From Bradyrhizobium guangdongense (GTDB lineage: Bacteria > Pseudomonadota > Alphaproteobacteria > Rhizobiales > Xanthobacteraceae): a DNA stretch of 64,000 bases. Position numbers and translations under genes: made by a program. Shown in pieces: positions 17,881 through 26,209 of this stretch. Below the pieces are notes generated by a model that saw only the letters and a list, made by a program, of their open reading frames with translations, searched no databases and was not told the DNA's origin. Where the stretch lies: the NCBI RefSeq assembly GCF_004114975.1, contig NZ_CP030051.1:7219501-7283500 (forward strand), written 5' to 3'. How positions within the stretch are numbered: the stretch's first letter is position 1; each line of letters starts with the position of its first letter.

Positions 17881-19053
17881 TCACTTCATCGGGCACTTGT
17901 CGTGGAAGCGGTCCTGGTCATCGGTGACGATGGTGGCGACGGTTTTCAGCGAAAGCTCGCCACCGGCGCCTTTCACTACGTCCTGCAGATAGAAATTCTG
18001 GATCGGGATGTGGTTGTTGCCGTACTTGAACGCGCCGCGCAGCGACTTGAAGTTGGCCTTCTCCATCTCGGCCTTCATCGCATCCTTCTTCGACGTGTCG
18101 CCGCCGGCGGCGACCACCGCGCTGTTGATGAGCTGCGCGGCGTCATAGGCCTGCGCGCCGTAATAGGTCGGGCGGAGACCGGTGTACTTGTTGCGATAGT
18201 CGGCGACGAAGCGCTTGTTCTGCTCGTTGGGGAGATCGTTGACCCACTCCTGCGCGCCGGGAACGCCGAGCGCATTCTCCTTCTGGAGCGGCAGCGACAG
18301 CTCGTCGATGGTGAAGGCGGTGTAGAGCGGCATCGTGCTCTTCAGGCCAGCCTGCGCGTATTGGTTGAGGAACTGCACACCGGCGGCGCCCGGATAGAAC
18401 ACGAAGATCGATTCGGCTCCGGAGGCGCGCGCCTTGGAGAGCTCGGCGGAGAAATCGAGCTGGCTCGGCCAGACCGTGTATTCCTCGCCCTTGATCTCGC
18501 CCTTGAACGTGCTCTTGAGACCCGCGAGCATGTCCTTGCCGGCGGCATAGTTCGGGCCGATCAGGAACACGCTCTTGACGCCGTTCGCGTTCATGTAAAG
18601 GCCCACGGCGGCGGGCGTCTGGTCGTTCTGCCACGAGGTCGAGAAAACGTATTTCGAGCACAACTCGCCCGCGAGCTGCGACGGACCGGCATTGGCCGAG
18701 ATCATGAAAGTCTGCGAGTCCACCGCGGTCTTGAGCGAGGCGAGCAGCACGTTCGACCAGATATAGCCGACGAGGAAATCGACCTTGTCGGACTGCACCA
18801 GCTTCTCGGTCTTCTGCTTGCCGACATCGGGCTTCTGGCCGTCGTCCTCGTAGATCACCTCGACCGGCTTGCCGCCCATCTTGCGCCCGAGATGATCGAG
18901 CGCGAGCTCGAACGAGTTGCGCATGTCGTTGCCGATCACGGCGGTCGGGCCGCTGAAGGTCGAGACGAAACCGATCTTGATGGTGTCGCCGGCGAATGCC
19001 GGGCTCGCCAGCACCAGCGCCGCTGCGCCCGCCAGCCAGAATGCCGTCCTCAT
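17881..19053 (-). CDS. Orphan HAAT-family periplasmic binding protein
   Basis: 390 aa from the ATG at 19053; the frame extends 48 codons further upstream but those lack signal-peptide character. A signal peptide ends near ASPAFAGD. The mature part is Peripla_BP_6 (KIGFVSTFSGPTAVIGNDMR at the N-terminus, YEDDGQKPDVGKQK later). No permease or ATPase gene is adjacent, unlike the set at 10273-14855. It resembles the binding protein at 22523-23737 only in fold. It could supply the livHMGF set at 2382-5723 or a set elsewhere. The gene is divergent from the NDH-2 gene. Confidence 0.9.
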   Translation of the reverse strand: MRTAFWLAGAAALVLASPAFAGDTIKIGFVSTFSGPTAVIGNDMRNSFELALDHLGRKMGGKPVEVIYEDDGQKPDVGKQKTEKLVQSDKVDFLVGYIWSNVLLASLKTAVDSQTFMISANAGPSQLAGELCSKYVFSTSWQNDQTPAAVGLYMNANGVKSVFLIGPNYAAGKDMLAGLKSTFKGEIKGEEYTVWPSQLDFSAELSKARASGAESIFVFYPGAAGVQFLNQYAQAGLKSTMPLYTAFTIDELSLPLQKENALGVPGAQEWVNDLPNEQNKRFVADYRNKYTGLRPTYYGAQAYDAAQLINSAVVAAGGDTSKKDAMKAEMEKANFKSLRGAFKYGNNHIPIQNFYLQDVVKGAGGELSLKTVATIVTDDQDRFHDKCPMK

Positions 19054-19355
19054 AACAACTCCCCTCCCTATTATGGATCCCGGAAACGGGGTGATCGCCG
19101 CTCCCGGGTCTGTCTCTATTGAACGCAAAATCTGTCGCGCCGCCAATGGCTCAGCGCCCGCCTCTGCACCATATTTCGCCCTAAACGGGGATGGCAAGAA
19201 ATATAATTCTACTTACTTCGTTCAAGCCTGCGGCGCTTTTGCGCGGCGAATATCGATACGCCAAGCCTATTCCGTCATTGATGACGGCTATTGGACCACG
19301 GCACCCAATCCGCACTTAAATAAGTGAGTGAAGCAGCGAGATTCGAGGATGCATC
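19054..19355. other. Divergent control region between binding-protein gene and ndh; no gene seen
   Basis: About 300 bases with an AT-richer part near 19195-19325 (aaatataattctacttact and acttaaataagtgag). The dyad acttaaataagt near 19314-19325 is a perfect 12-base palindrome and could be an operator. No RNA gene or coding frame is supported. Confidence 0.45.
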
Positions 19356-20621
19356 ATGGCCGCAAATCCCCATCGCGTCGTTATCGTCGGGGCCGGCTTC
19401 GGCGGACTGGAGACGACCTACCGGCTCGCAGGGGCGCCGGTCGAGATCACCCTGATCGACCGCCGCAACCATCATCTATTTCAGCCGCTGCTCTACCAGG
19501 TTGCGACCGCCTCCCTCGCCACCAGCGAGATCGCCTGGCCGATCCGCCATCTCATGCGCGACCGGCGCGAGGTCACGACGCTATTTGCGACCGTCAGTGG
19601 CGTCGACACGGACAGGCGCCGCGTCCTGATCGACGACGGCAGCGAGGTGCCGTACGACACGCTGGTGCTCGCCACCGGCGCGCGTCACGCTTATTTCGGT
19701 CATGACGAGTGGGAGACGTGGGCGCCAGGCCTGAAGACGCTGGAGGACGCAACCACGCTGCGTCGTCACATCCTGGTGGCATTCGAGCGCGCCGAACGCG
19801 AGACTGATCCAGCGCGGCGCGCCGCGCGGCTGACCTTCGTCATTGTCGGCGCCGGCCCCACGGGCGTCGAGCTCGCCGGCACCATCGCCGAGATGGCGCA
19901 TCACACGCTGCCCGCCGACTTCCGCAACATCGACACCCACAAAGCGCGCGTGGTGCTGATCGAGGCAGGCCCGCGCGTGCTGGCGGGCTTCCCCGACGAT
20001 CTCTCCGCCTATGCGCAGGCCTCGCTCGAAAAGATCGGCGTCGAGGTCGTGCTCGGCCAAGCCGTCACCGAGATCAACCGCGAGGGCGTCGTGTTCGGCG
20101 GCAAGTTGCTCGAGGCCAAGACGCGGATCTGGGCTGCCGGCGTGCGTGCCTCACCGGCCGCCGAATGGCTGGGCGCGCCAAGCGATCGCGCCGGGCGCGT
20201 GCAAGTGAACGACGATCTCAGCATTCCCGGCCATCCCGAGATTTTTGCGATCGGTGACACCGTGAGCATCAACGCCTGGGAGGGCAAGCCGGTCCCGGGC
20301 ATCGCACCGGCCGCAAAGCAGCAGGGCCGCCACGTCGCCGAGGCCATCAGGGCGCGGCTGCGCGGTGAGAGCAAGGGTCCATTCCGTTACAAGCACGCCG
20401 GCAGCCTCGCGCAGATCGGCAAGCGGCTCGCGGTGATCGATTTCGGCAAGGTGAAATTGCGCGGAACGATCGCATGGTGGATCTGGGGCATCGCCCACAT
20501 CTACTTCCTGATCGGCCTCCGGCACCGTCTCAGCGTCGCGCTGAGCTGGCTGTGGATCTATGCGAGAGACCAGCGGGCCGCGCGATTGATCACGCAGGGC
20601 AGCAGCAAGGTGGTGGGGTGA
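19356..20621 (+). CDS. ndh: Type II NADH dehydrogenase (NDH-2), FAD-dependent
   Basis: 421 aa. Two dinucleotide-binding motifs are visible: FAD at VVIVGAGFGGLETTYRL (8-24) and NADH at FVIVGAGPTGVELAGT (about 165-180). A second FAD contact is IFAIGDT near 300. HLFQPLLYQVATASL is the NDH-2 quinone/FAD-region signature. The C-terminus has a hydrophobic patch (WWIWGIAHIYFLIGL) for membrane attachment. The enzyme passes electrons from NADH to quinone without pumping protons. It stands alone and shares no operon with its neighbours. Confidence 0.92.
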   Translation: MAANPHRVVIVGAGFGGLETTYRLAGAPVEITLIDRRNHHLFQPLLYQVATASLATSEIAWPIRHLMRDRREVTTLFATVSGVDTDRRRVLIDDGSEVPYDTLVLATGARHAYFGHDEWETWAPGLKTLEDATTLRRHILVAFERAERETDPARRAARLTFVIVGAGPTGVELAGTIAEMAHHTLPADFRNIDTHKARVVLIEAGPRVLAGFPDDLSAYAQASLEKIGVEVVLGQAVTEINREGVVFGGKLLEAKTRIWAAGVRASPAAEWLGAPSDRAGRVQVNDDLSIPGHPEIFAIGDTVSINAWEGKPVPGIAPAAKQQGRHVAEAIRARLRGESKGPFRYKHAGSLAQIGKRLAVIDFGKVKLRGTIAWWIWGIAHIYFLIGLRHRLSVALSWLWIYARDQRAARLITQGSSKVVG

Positions 20622-20706
20622 CAGTCGCCCTCGCCTCCCGGACGCGGCGCGGCATTGATGTCGCGACGCTGCGTCCGGGGCACGACGATGCCGATGCCGC
20701 GACGCG

Positions 20707-22389
20707 CTACGGCGTCTTGCAGACGAAATTCGCGGCGTCCTCGCTGTCGCCCTGCCCGGAATACGCCGCGTAGCTCGGATACGGGCACAGCGGCCGCGTG
20801 CGCCCCGGGCTCCAGGACGCGGGGACTTCCTTGTTGGCGGGACTGGCAGACGCGATGATGCGCTCGGGTGCCTTGCCCTTCTCCACCCAGTCGGTCAGTG
20901 CGGTGAGTGCATCGAACTTGTCGAGGGTGACGCCGCCGCCACAATGCGTTTCGCCGGGTATCGTGAACAGGCGCGCGACGCTGTCGGCGTGCCCCTGCAG
21001 GTTCTTGTTCAACCGGTCGTACCAGCGGATGGTGTCGTTCACCGAGAACACCGGATCGGCCTGACCATGATAGACCAGCATCTTGCCGCCGGACTTCTGC
21101 AGCGATGCGAGCTGGGGATCATCGACGTCGGGCGGCGTCATGAAGTCCATGGCCGATTCCGTGAAGGTCGCGTCCTTGGCGAAAATCTTCGGCGCGTCCT
21201 TGTCGAAGTCATAGGCCTTCAATGCCTCAACCAGCTTCTCGTTGCTGCCTTCGACCGCGACCGGCGGCGTCGAGAAGATGTAGTTCAGCGACGCTGCGCC
21301 CATGGTGGCGATGATCGGATAATTGTTCCAGGGCGCGATGGGGCTCTCGACCTTCCAGGTGCGCCAATTGCCGGTGCCGATTCCGCCATCGAGGGGCCAG
21401 TTTGAGTAGAGCGCCTCACCTTTCGAATTCTTCGGTCCAGCGAGGCTCGTCTTCAGGGCATCGACCTTGGCTTCGGACAAACAGGCGCTGTTCTGCCCCG
21501 GCGCACAGATCAGGCTCTTGAGGTCGAACGCCTTCTGACAGGCGGCGAGATTGGCCGTCAGTCCGTCCTTGACGCCATCGAGCCCATCGCAGGCCTCCGT
21601 AATGCGCGAGGAAACGAGCTGAGCGTCCTCCTTGGTGATGGACTTGCGCAGATCGGGATCGACTTTCAGAAAGGCCTGCACGTCCCAGGCATGCTGGATC
21701 GCAGCGCGCGGCAGGTCGAAGCCCGGATTGCCGACGAGGAAGCCGTCGTAATTTTCCGGCATGCGCGACGCCGCCACCATGGCGTGACGCCCGCCGTTCG
21801 AGCATCCCGCCATATAGGAGCGATCCGGCTTGCGTCCGTAATGCACGGCAATGATTTGCTTTGCGACCGGTGACAGCGTCATGTCGGCGGCATAGCCATA
21901 GTCGCGGCGCGCCTGCGGATCGAGGCCGAACGCCGCGCCCGCAGTCAGGCCCAGCGACTTGTTCGCGGGGTCTGCGCCGGAATGGCCGCTGTCCGACGAC
22001 AGCACGGCAAAGCCTCGCGCCAGGGGCACGGTGCCGCCGGATGACGCCCCGTCGGGCAGGCTGCCAAGAGCGGGCACGACCACGCCGTCATTTCCGCCAT
22101 TCACCTGATGCAGGAAGCGGCCGTTCCACTCGGCCGGCAGCCGCATCTCGAACCCAATCGCGTAGGATTTCCCGTCGACCCCGGTGCGCTGGTTGGCAAG
22201 GCCCGTCACGATGCAATGCCTGGGGAGACCATTGGCCGCGTCCTGCGTTTTGGACCCGGTAATCTCAATGCCGGAAATGCCAAGCGACGCCGTGGTGACA
22301 GGCGAGCAGGCCTCGCCGTCGGCGCGAGCCAGCGCGGTCGATCCCAGAAGCGCGGCCAGCGCAGCGGATGATATCAAGCCAATCCTCAC
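20707..22389 (-). CDS. Tannase/feruloyl esterase family hydrolase, secreted
   Basis: 560 aa, GTG start with gggaggg upstream; a signal peptide ends near ALARAD. The catalytic triad of the family can be placed: S197 in GCSNGGRHAM, D445 in YHGQADPVF and H482 in GETHCGGG. C196 next to the serine and C483 next to the histidine form the CS-D-HC disulphide motif of tannases and feruloyl esterases. Additional cysteines in the lid (ITEACDGLDG, AACQKAF) fit the calcium-binding lid domain. The enzyme probably releases gallate or hydroxycinnamates from plant esters in the periplasm. It is last in a minus-strand group after P450, ferredoxin and a binding protein. Confidence 0.92.
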   Translation of the reverse strand: MRIGLISSAALAALLGSTALARADGEACSPVTTASLGISGIEITGSKTQDAANGLPRHCIVTGLANQRTGVDGKSYAIGFEMRLPAEWNGRFLHQVNGGNDGVVVPALGSLPDGASSGGTVPLARGFAVLSSDSGHSGADPANKSLGLTAGAAFGLDPQARRDYGYAADMTLSPVAKQIIAVHYGRKPDRSYMAGCSNGGRHAMVAASRMPENYDGFLVGNPGFDLPRAAIQHAWDVQAFLKVDPDLRKSITKEDAQLVSSRITEACDGLDGVKDGLTANLAACQKAFDLKSLICAPGQNSACLSEAKVDALKTSLAGPKNSKGEALYSNWPLDGGIGTGNWRTWKVESPIAPWNNYPIIATMGAASLNYIFSTPPVAVEGSNEKLVEALKAYDFDKDAPKIFAKDATFTESAMDFMTPPDVDDPQLASLQKSGGKMLVYHGQADPVFSVNDTIRWYDRLNKNLQGHADSVARLFTIPGETHCGGGVTLDKFDALTALTDWVEKGKAPERIIASASPANKEVPASWSPGRTRPLCPYPSYAAYSGQGDSEDAANFVCKTP

Positions 22390-22408
22390 GACGGACCCTC
22401 CCTATTAG

Positions 22409-22421
22409 TTATATGTTATAA
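22409..22421 (-). promoter_or_regulatory. AT-rich dyad upstream of the esterase gene
   Basis: ttata-tgt-tataa is an inverted repeat in an unusually AT-rich stretch only 20 bases from the esterase GTG. It could be a -10 region or a repressor site, giving the esterase its own promoter within the group. Confidence 0.4.
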
Positions 22422-22522
22422 TCATTACCTCCATTTCGTACTTTGGCAAGTGCTTGAGCTCGCGTCCGGGACGCACCGGCTCTGCCGCGCTATGGGGGAC
22501 CAGCGTCGGGGCAGAAGACCTT

Positions 22523-23737
22523 CTACTTGACCAGCTCGCATCCGCCCTCCGCCAATGTGCGGAACGCCTGGTCGGCGGGAATCGTCGAGACCAGCTTGTA
22601 ATAGTCGTAGGGGTATTTCGACTCCTCCGGCTTCTTCACCTCGAACAAATACATCGGATGCACGACGCGGCCGTCCTGGCGGATCGCGGTGTCGCCGAAC
22701 AGTTTGTCCCTGCCTTTGAATTTCTTCATCTCCGGCACGACATCCCTCGCATTGTCGCTGCCGGTGGCAGCGACCGCGTTGAGAAAAGCGAGCGTGGACG
22801 CATAAACGCCGGCCTGGTTGCCGCTCGGCATCTTGCCGTTCATGCCGGGGCGCCCGGCGAAGCGTTTTGCGAAGGCACGGGTGTCGTCGTTCATGTCCCA
22901 GTAGAAGGCCTCCATCAGCTGGAGGCCCTGCGCGACCTTGATGCCCATGCCGTGGATGTCGTTGATGAAGAGCAGGAACGCAACCAGCTTCTGGCCACCC
23001 TGCTGAACGCCGAACTCGGCCGCCTGCTTCACGGCGTTGATGGTGTCGCCGCCAGCGTTGGCAAGGCCGATCACCTCCGCTTTGGAATTCTGCGCCTGCA
23101 ACAGGAAGGAGGCGAAGTCCGCCGTGCCGAGCGGATGCTTCGACGAGCCGAGCACCTTGCCGCCGTGGCTCTCGATATATTTCTGCGCTTCCGTCTCGAT
23201 GCCTTTGCCGAGCGCGTAGTCGACTGTGAGGAAATACCAGTCCTTGCCGCCGCGCGACATCATCGCGGCTGCGGTGGTGTTGCCGGTCGCCCAGGTATCG
23301 TTGACCCATTGGATTGTATTGGGCGAGCAGGCCTTGCCGGTGAGATCGGCGCTTGCGGTCGAGGATGCCAGGAAGGTCATGCGGCTGCCGCGCAGCAGCG
23401 TGTTGATGGAAAGGCCGACGGCCGAGTTCGGCACGTCGACGATGGCATCGACGCCTTCGACGTCGAGCCATTTGCGCGCGATGGCATTGCCGACATCGGC
23501 CTTGTTCTGGTGGTCGGCATAGACGATCTCGACCTTGATGCCCTTACCGCCGCCGTTGAAATCCTCCGCCGCCATGCGCGCAGCCTCCACCGAGCCCATG
23601 CCATTGGTGTCCTGAAAAATTCCGGAGATGTCGTTGAGCACGCCGACGCGCACGACATTGTCGGAGATCTCGGCATTCGCCATGCCACTCACCAGGCTTG
23701 CCGCGAGCGCGAGCGTCCACCGCAGAACTTTCATCAT
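22523..23737 (-). CDS. HAAT-family periplasmic binding protein in the P450 operon
   Basis: 404 aa (tandem ATG codons at 23737 and 23734, ggggaggt upstream). A signal peptide ends near GMANAE. Mature Peripla_BP_6 landmarks are VRVGVLNDISGIFQDTNG and later FNGGGKGIKVEIVYAD. Homologues of this type in related bacteria bind aromatic acids as well as amino acids. Lying 51 bases after ferredoxin and upstream of the esterase, it is inferred to bind a phenolic acid. No permease genes are adjacent. Confidence 0.9.
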   Translation of the reverse strand: MMKVLRWTLALAASLVSGMANAEISDNVVRVGVLNDISGIFQDTNGMGSVEAARMAAEDFNGGGKGIKVEIVYADHQNKADVGNAIARKWLDVEGVDAIVDVPNSAVGLSINTLLRGSRMTFLASSTASADLTGKACSPNTIQWVNDTWATGNTTAAAMMSRGGKDWYFLTVDYALGKGIETEAQKYIESHGGKVLGSSKHPLGTADFASFLLQAQNSKAEVIGLANAGGDTINAVKQAAEFGVQQGGQKLVAFLLFINDIHGMGIKVAQGLQLMEAFYWDMNDDTRAFAKRFAGRPGMNGKMPSGNQAGVYASTLAFLNAVAATGSDNARDVVPEMKKFKGRDKLFGDTAIRQDGRVVHPMYLFEVKKPEESKYPYDYYKLVSTIPADQAFRTLAEGGCELVK

Positions 23738-23788
23738 TACCTCCCCTGTTTGATTTGCCCGCCGGTCGTTGCCGCCGCGGCTGGAATT

Positions 23789-24112
23789 TCAGACCTGGCG
23801 CTCCGGCAGCCTCAGCACGAGTCCGTCGAGCTCGGGCGTGATCTTGATCTGGCAGGACAGCCGACTGTTCGGCAGCCGCTCGGCCGCGGCGCCCTCGAGC
23901 AGCGCGTCCTCGTCCTCGGCCATCGCGGGCAGGCGCGCGACCCAGGCATCGTCGACATAGACGTGACAGGTCGCGCACATGGCGTTGCCGCCGCATTCGG
24001 CCAGGATGCCGTCGAGGCCGTGGCGGGTGGCTGCCTGCATGGCGCTTTCCCCGTCTGAGACCTCGACGCGCTCGGAATTGCCGTCGCGGTGGATGAAGCT
24101 GATCGTCGGCAT
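23789..24112 (-). CDS. [2Fe-2S] ferredoxin, putidaredoxin/palustrisredoxin type
   Basis: 107 aa. Cysteines C40, C46, C49 and C86 give the C-x5-C-x2-C-x36-C cluster pattern of vertebrate-type (adrenodoxin-like) ferredoxins. It starts 12 bases after the P450 stop and is the expected electron donor of that P450, as in the CYP199A2/palustrisredoxin pair. The matching NAD(P)H ferredoxin reductase is not in the window. Confidence 0.93.
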   Translation of the reverse strand: MPTISFIHRDGNSERVEVSDGESAMQAATRHGLDGILAECGGNAMCATCHVYVDDAWVARLPAMAEDEDALLEGAAAERLPNSRLSCQIKITPELDGLVLRLPERQV

Positions 24113-24124
24113 CGGGGTTCCTTG

Positions 24125-25333
24125 TCAGGCCGGGGTGATGGTGACAGGCAGGCTGTCGAGCCCGCGCAGCGTGTTGTTGAAGCGGCGCTTCGGCTCGCCC
24201 GTGATCTCGATGGACGCGATGCGTCGCGCCAGGGCGGTCAGCATCACTTCGCCCTCGAGGCGCGCCACGAGCTGGCCGACGCACATGTGGATGCCCGAGC
24301 CAAAGCCGACATGCCCGGACGTGCGGCGGGTAATGTCGTAACTGTCAGGCCTCTCCCAGCGGCGCGGATCGCGGTTGGCCGCGGCAAGGAACATCAGCAC
24401 CTTCTCGCCCTCGCCGATGCGCGCGCCCGACAGCTCGACCTCGCGCGTCGTGGTGCGGAAGAAGGTCTGCACCGGGCTTTCGAACCGGACGGCCTCCTCG
24501 AAGGCGTTGCGCGCCAGCGTGATATCGCCACGCAGGCGCCGCCATTGCTCCGGGAAGCGCGCGAGGCAATAGAGCGCGGCGCCGATGCCGTTGACCGTCG
24601 TGTCGAGGCCGGCCGACAGCAGCGAGCGCACCAGCAGCGGCGCCTCGGTCGCGGTGATCGCGCCTTCGTCGACCTGAGCATGGATGCAGGCACCGAAGCC
24701 GCCCGGCGCAAGATTCTCGCGCTGACACTGCTTGGCGACATAGGCCTGATGCGGTGCCGAGCGCGCGATCGCCTCCTGGCGCAGCTCATTGGGCGGGCCG
24801 AAGGCGTTGAATACGACGCTCGCATAGGGAATGAGATGCTCGCGTCCCTCGGGTTTCAGGCCGAGCGCATCGGGAAAGATCGAGAGCGGAAAGGCCTCGG
24901 CGAGGTCGGCAACCGCATCGAAGCTGCGCTGCTCCAGCAGGACGTCGACGCGCTCCTCCGCCGCCGCCGCAAAGCGGTCACGCACCTGCTTCATCACACT
25001 CGGCGACAACACTTTCGACAGCACGGCGCGAGTGCGGGTGTGCGCGGGCGGATCGGCCTCAAGAATCAGGCTTGGCGGTCGCCACGGCGTCTCCTTCTTG
25101 AAGTCGGACAGGCCGACGCCGCGACTGGAGCAGAAGGTCGCGGGATCATTCAGCACGGCATGCACTTCCGCATAGCGTGCGACGCCATAGACGTTCCATT
25201 GGTCGAGATAGACCACCGGCCCCGCCTCGCGCAGTCGCTCGTGGCTTGGATAGGGGTCAGCGAAAAAGTCCATGGCGAACGGATCGACGTCGAGATGCGG
25301 GACGCCTGATGCGGCCGAGCCGGATGCGCTCAT
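24125..25333 (-). CDS. Cytochrome P450, CYP199A type (para-substituted benzoate oxidation)
   Basis: 402 aa. The haem-ligand cysteine is C351 in FGSGIHMCVG, the I-helix acid-alcohol pair is in SAGLDTTVNG, and the ExxR helix is EEAVRFESP. The protein strongly resembles CYP199A2/CYP199A4 of Rhodopseudomonas palustris, including conserved stretches such as VYLDQWNVYGVARYAEV and SLILEADPPAHTRTRAVL. Those enzymes O-demethylate 4-methoxybenzoate and oxidise other para-substituted benzoates. ggaggt precedes the ATG. It heads the group P450-ferredoxin-binding protein-esterase and is divergent from a MarR gene. Confidence 0.93.
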   Translation of the reverse strand: MSASGSAASGVPHLDVDPFAMDFFADPYPSHERLREAGPVVYLDQWNVYGVARYAEVHAVLNDPATFCSSRGVGLSDFKKETPWRPPSLILEADPPAHTRTRAVLSKVLSPSVMKQVRDRFAAAAEERVDVLLEQRSFDAVADLAEAFPLSIFPDALGLKPEGREHLIPYASVVFNAFGPPNELRQEAIARSAPHQAYVAKQCQRENLAPGGFGACIHAQVDEGAITATEAPLLVRSLLSAGLDTTVNGIGAALYCLARFPEQWRRLRGDITLARNAFEEAVRFESPVQTFFRTTTREVELSGARIGEGEKVLMFLAAANRDPRRWERPDSYDITRRTSGHVGFGSGIHMCVGQLVARLEGEVMLTALARRIASIEITGEPKRRFNNTLRGLDSLPVTITPA

Positions 25334-25416
25334 TGGACACCTCCCTCATTTTGATCTTGTGAAAGGACGGCGCTTGCCTTTAGGTCTGCGGACACGCCGC
25401 GAGTCACAAGGCCGAT

Positions 25417-25923
25417 ATGCCACCGTCTTCGACCAAAGCCCGTCAGAAACCCGCACCTGCCGAGAGCGGGCCGACGCTTGACCTCGACCGGTACGTTCCG
25501 GCCTTCATCACCTTCATCGCCAACAAGCTTTCGAACAGCGCGACCGCATTTTATCAGCGGGAATTCGGCGTCAACGTCACGGAATGGCGGATCATGTCGC
25601 TGCTGGCAATCGAGCCCGGCATTCCCGCCTCGCGCATTTGCCAAGTCATCGGCTTCGACAAGGGCCCGGTGAGCCGAACGCTGGCAAGCTTGGAGAATCG
25701 CGGGCTGGTCTCGATCCGCACCGACCCCAACGATGGCCGCACCCATTCGATCGCGCTGACGACGAAAGGGCGCGCTACCCATGACAGGGTCATCGTGGCG
25801 GCGTTCGAGCGCGAGCGACGCCTGTTGTCCTGCCTCAGCAAGGACGAGCGCGAGGTACTGATCGACCTGCTCCGCCGCCTGCACGAGAATCTCGACGCGG
25901 TGACCGGCAGCACAGACGCGTGA
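25417..25923 (+). CDS. MarR-family transcriptional regulator next to the P450
   Basis: 168 aa. The winged helix-turn-helix spans about 60-130 (VTEWRIMSLLAIEPGIPASR, DKGPVSRTLASLENRGLV, wing DPNDGRTHSIALT). It is transcribed away from the P450 gene with only 83 bases between the starts. It probably represses the P450 group until a phenolic ligand binds, as MarR proteins do for aromatic-acid genes. No perfect palindrome lies in the shared gap; a weak half-site ttgcct is at 25374. Confidence 0.9.
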   Translation: MPPSSTKARQKPAPAESGPTLDLDRYVPAFITFIANKLSNSATAFYQREFGVNVTEWRIMSLLAIEPGIPASRICQVIGFDKGPVSRTLASLENRGLVSIRTDPNDGRTHSIALTTKGRATHDRVIVAAFERERRLLSCLSKDEREVLIDLLRRLHENLDAVTGSTDA

Positions 25924-26075
25924 CAGCTCGCGCACCGAGCGCGATCCGGCATCATCTCCTGACACGCACCTGCGTTTGCCGACGGCACCGTTCCTGCCGC
26001 GCATTGTTTCCTCCAAGATCAGACGCGGCGGTTCGCCCGCCGTCATTGCTGACTCGGAATGGTTCGCACATATTA

Positions 26076-26089
26076 GTTGCCTAGGCAAC
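26076..26089. promoter_or_regulatory. Perfect 14-bp palindrome between convergent marR and fcs genes
   Basis: gttgcctaggcaac is self-complementary and has the form of a MarR operator. It sits in the 287-bp gap (25924-26209) between two genes that end facing each other, where no promoter is expected. The gap holds no other recognisable gene. Confidence 0.55.
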
Positions 26090-26209
26090 AAAATAATCAT
26101 GCAGGATATTGCGGCAGGTTGGCTGCCGTAATCGAGCACCAGACCTCCTGTCCCGGACAAGGCGCGGCAACGACGCGCCGCAGAGCCGCGGCCCAGTAAG
26201 CCAAGCGAG

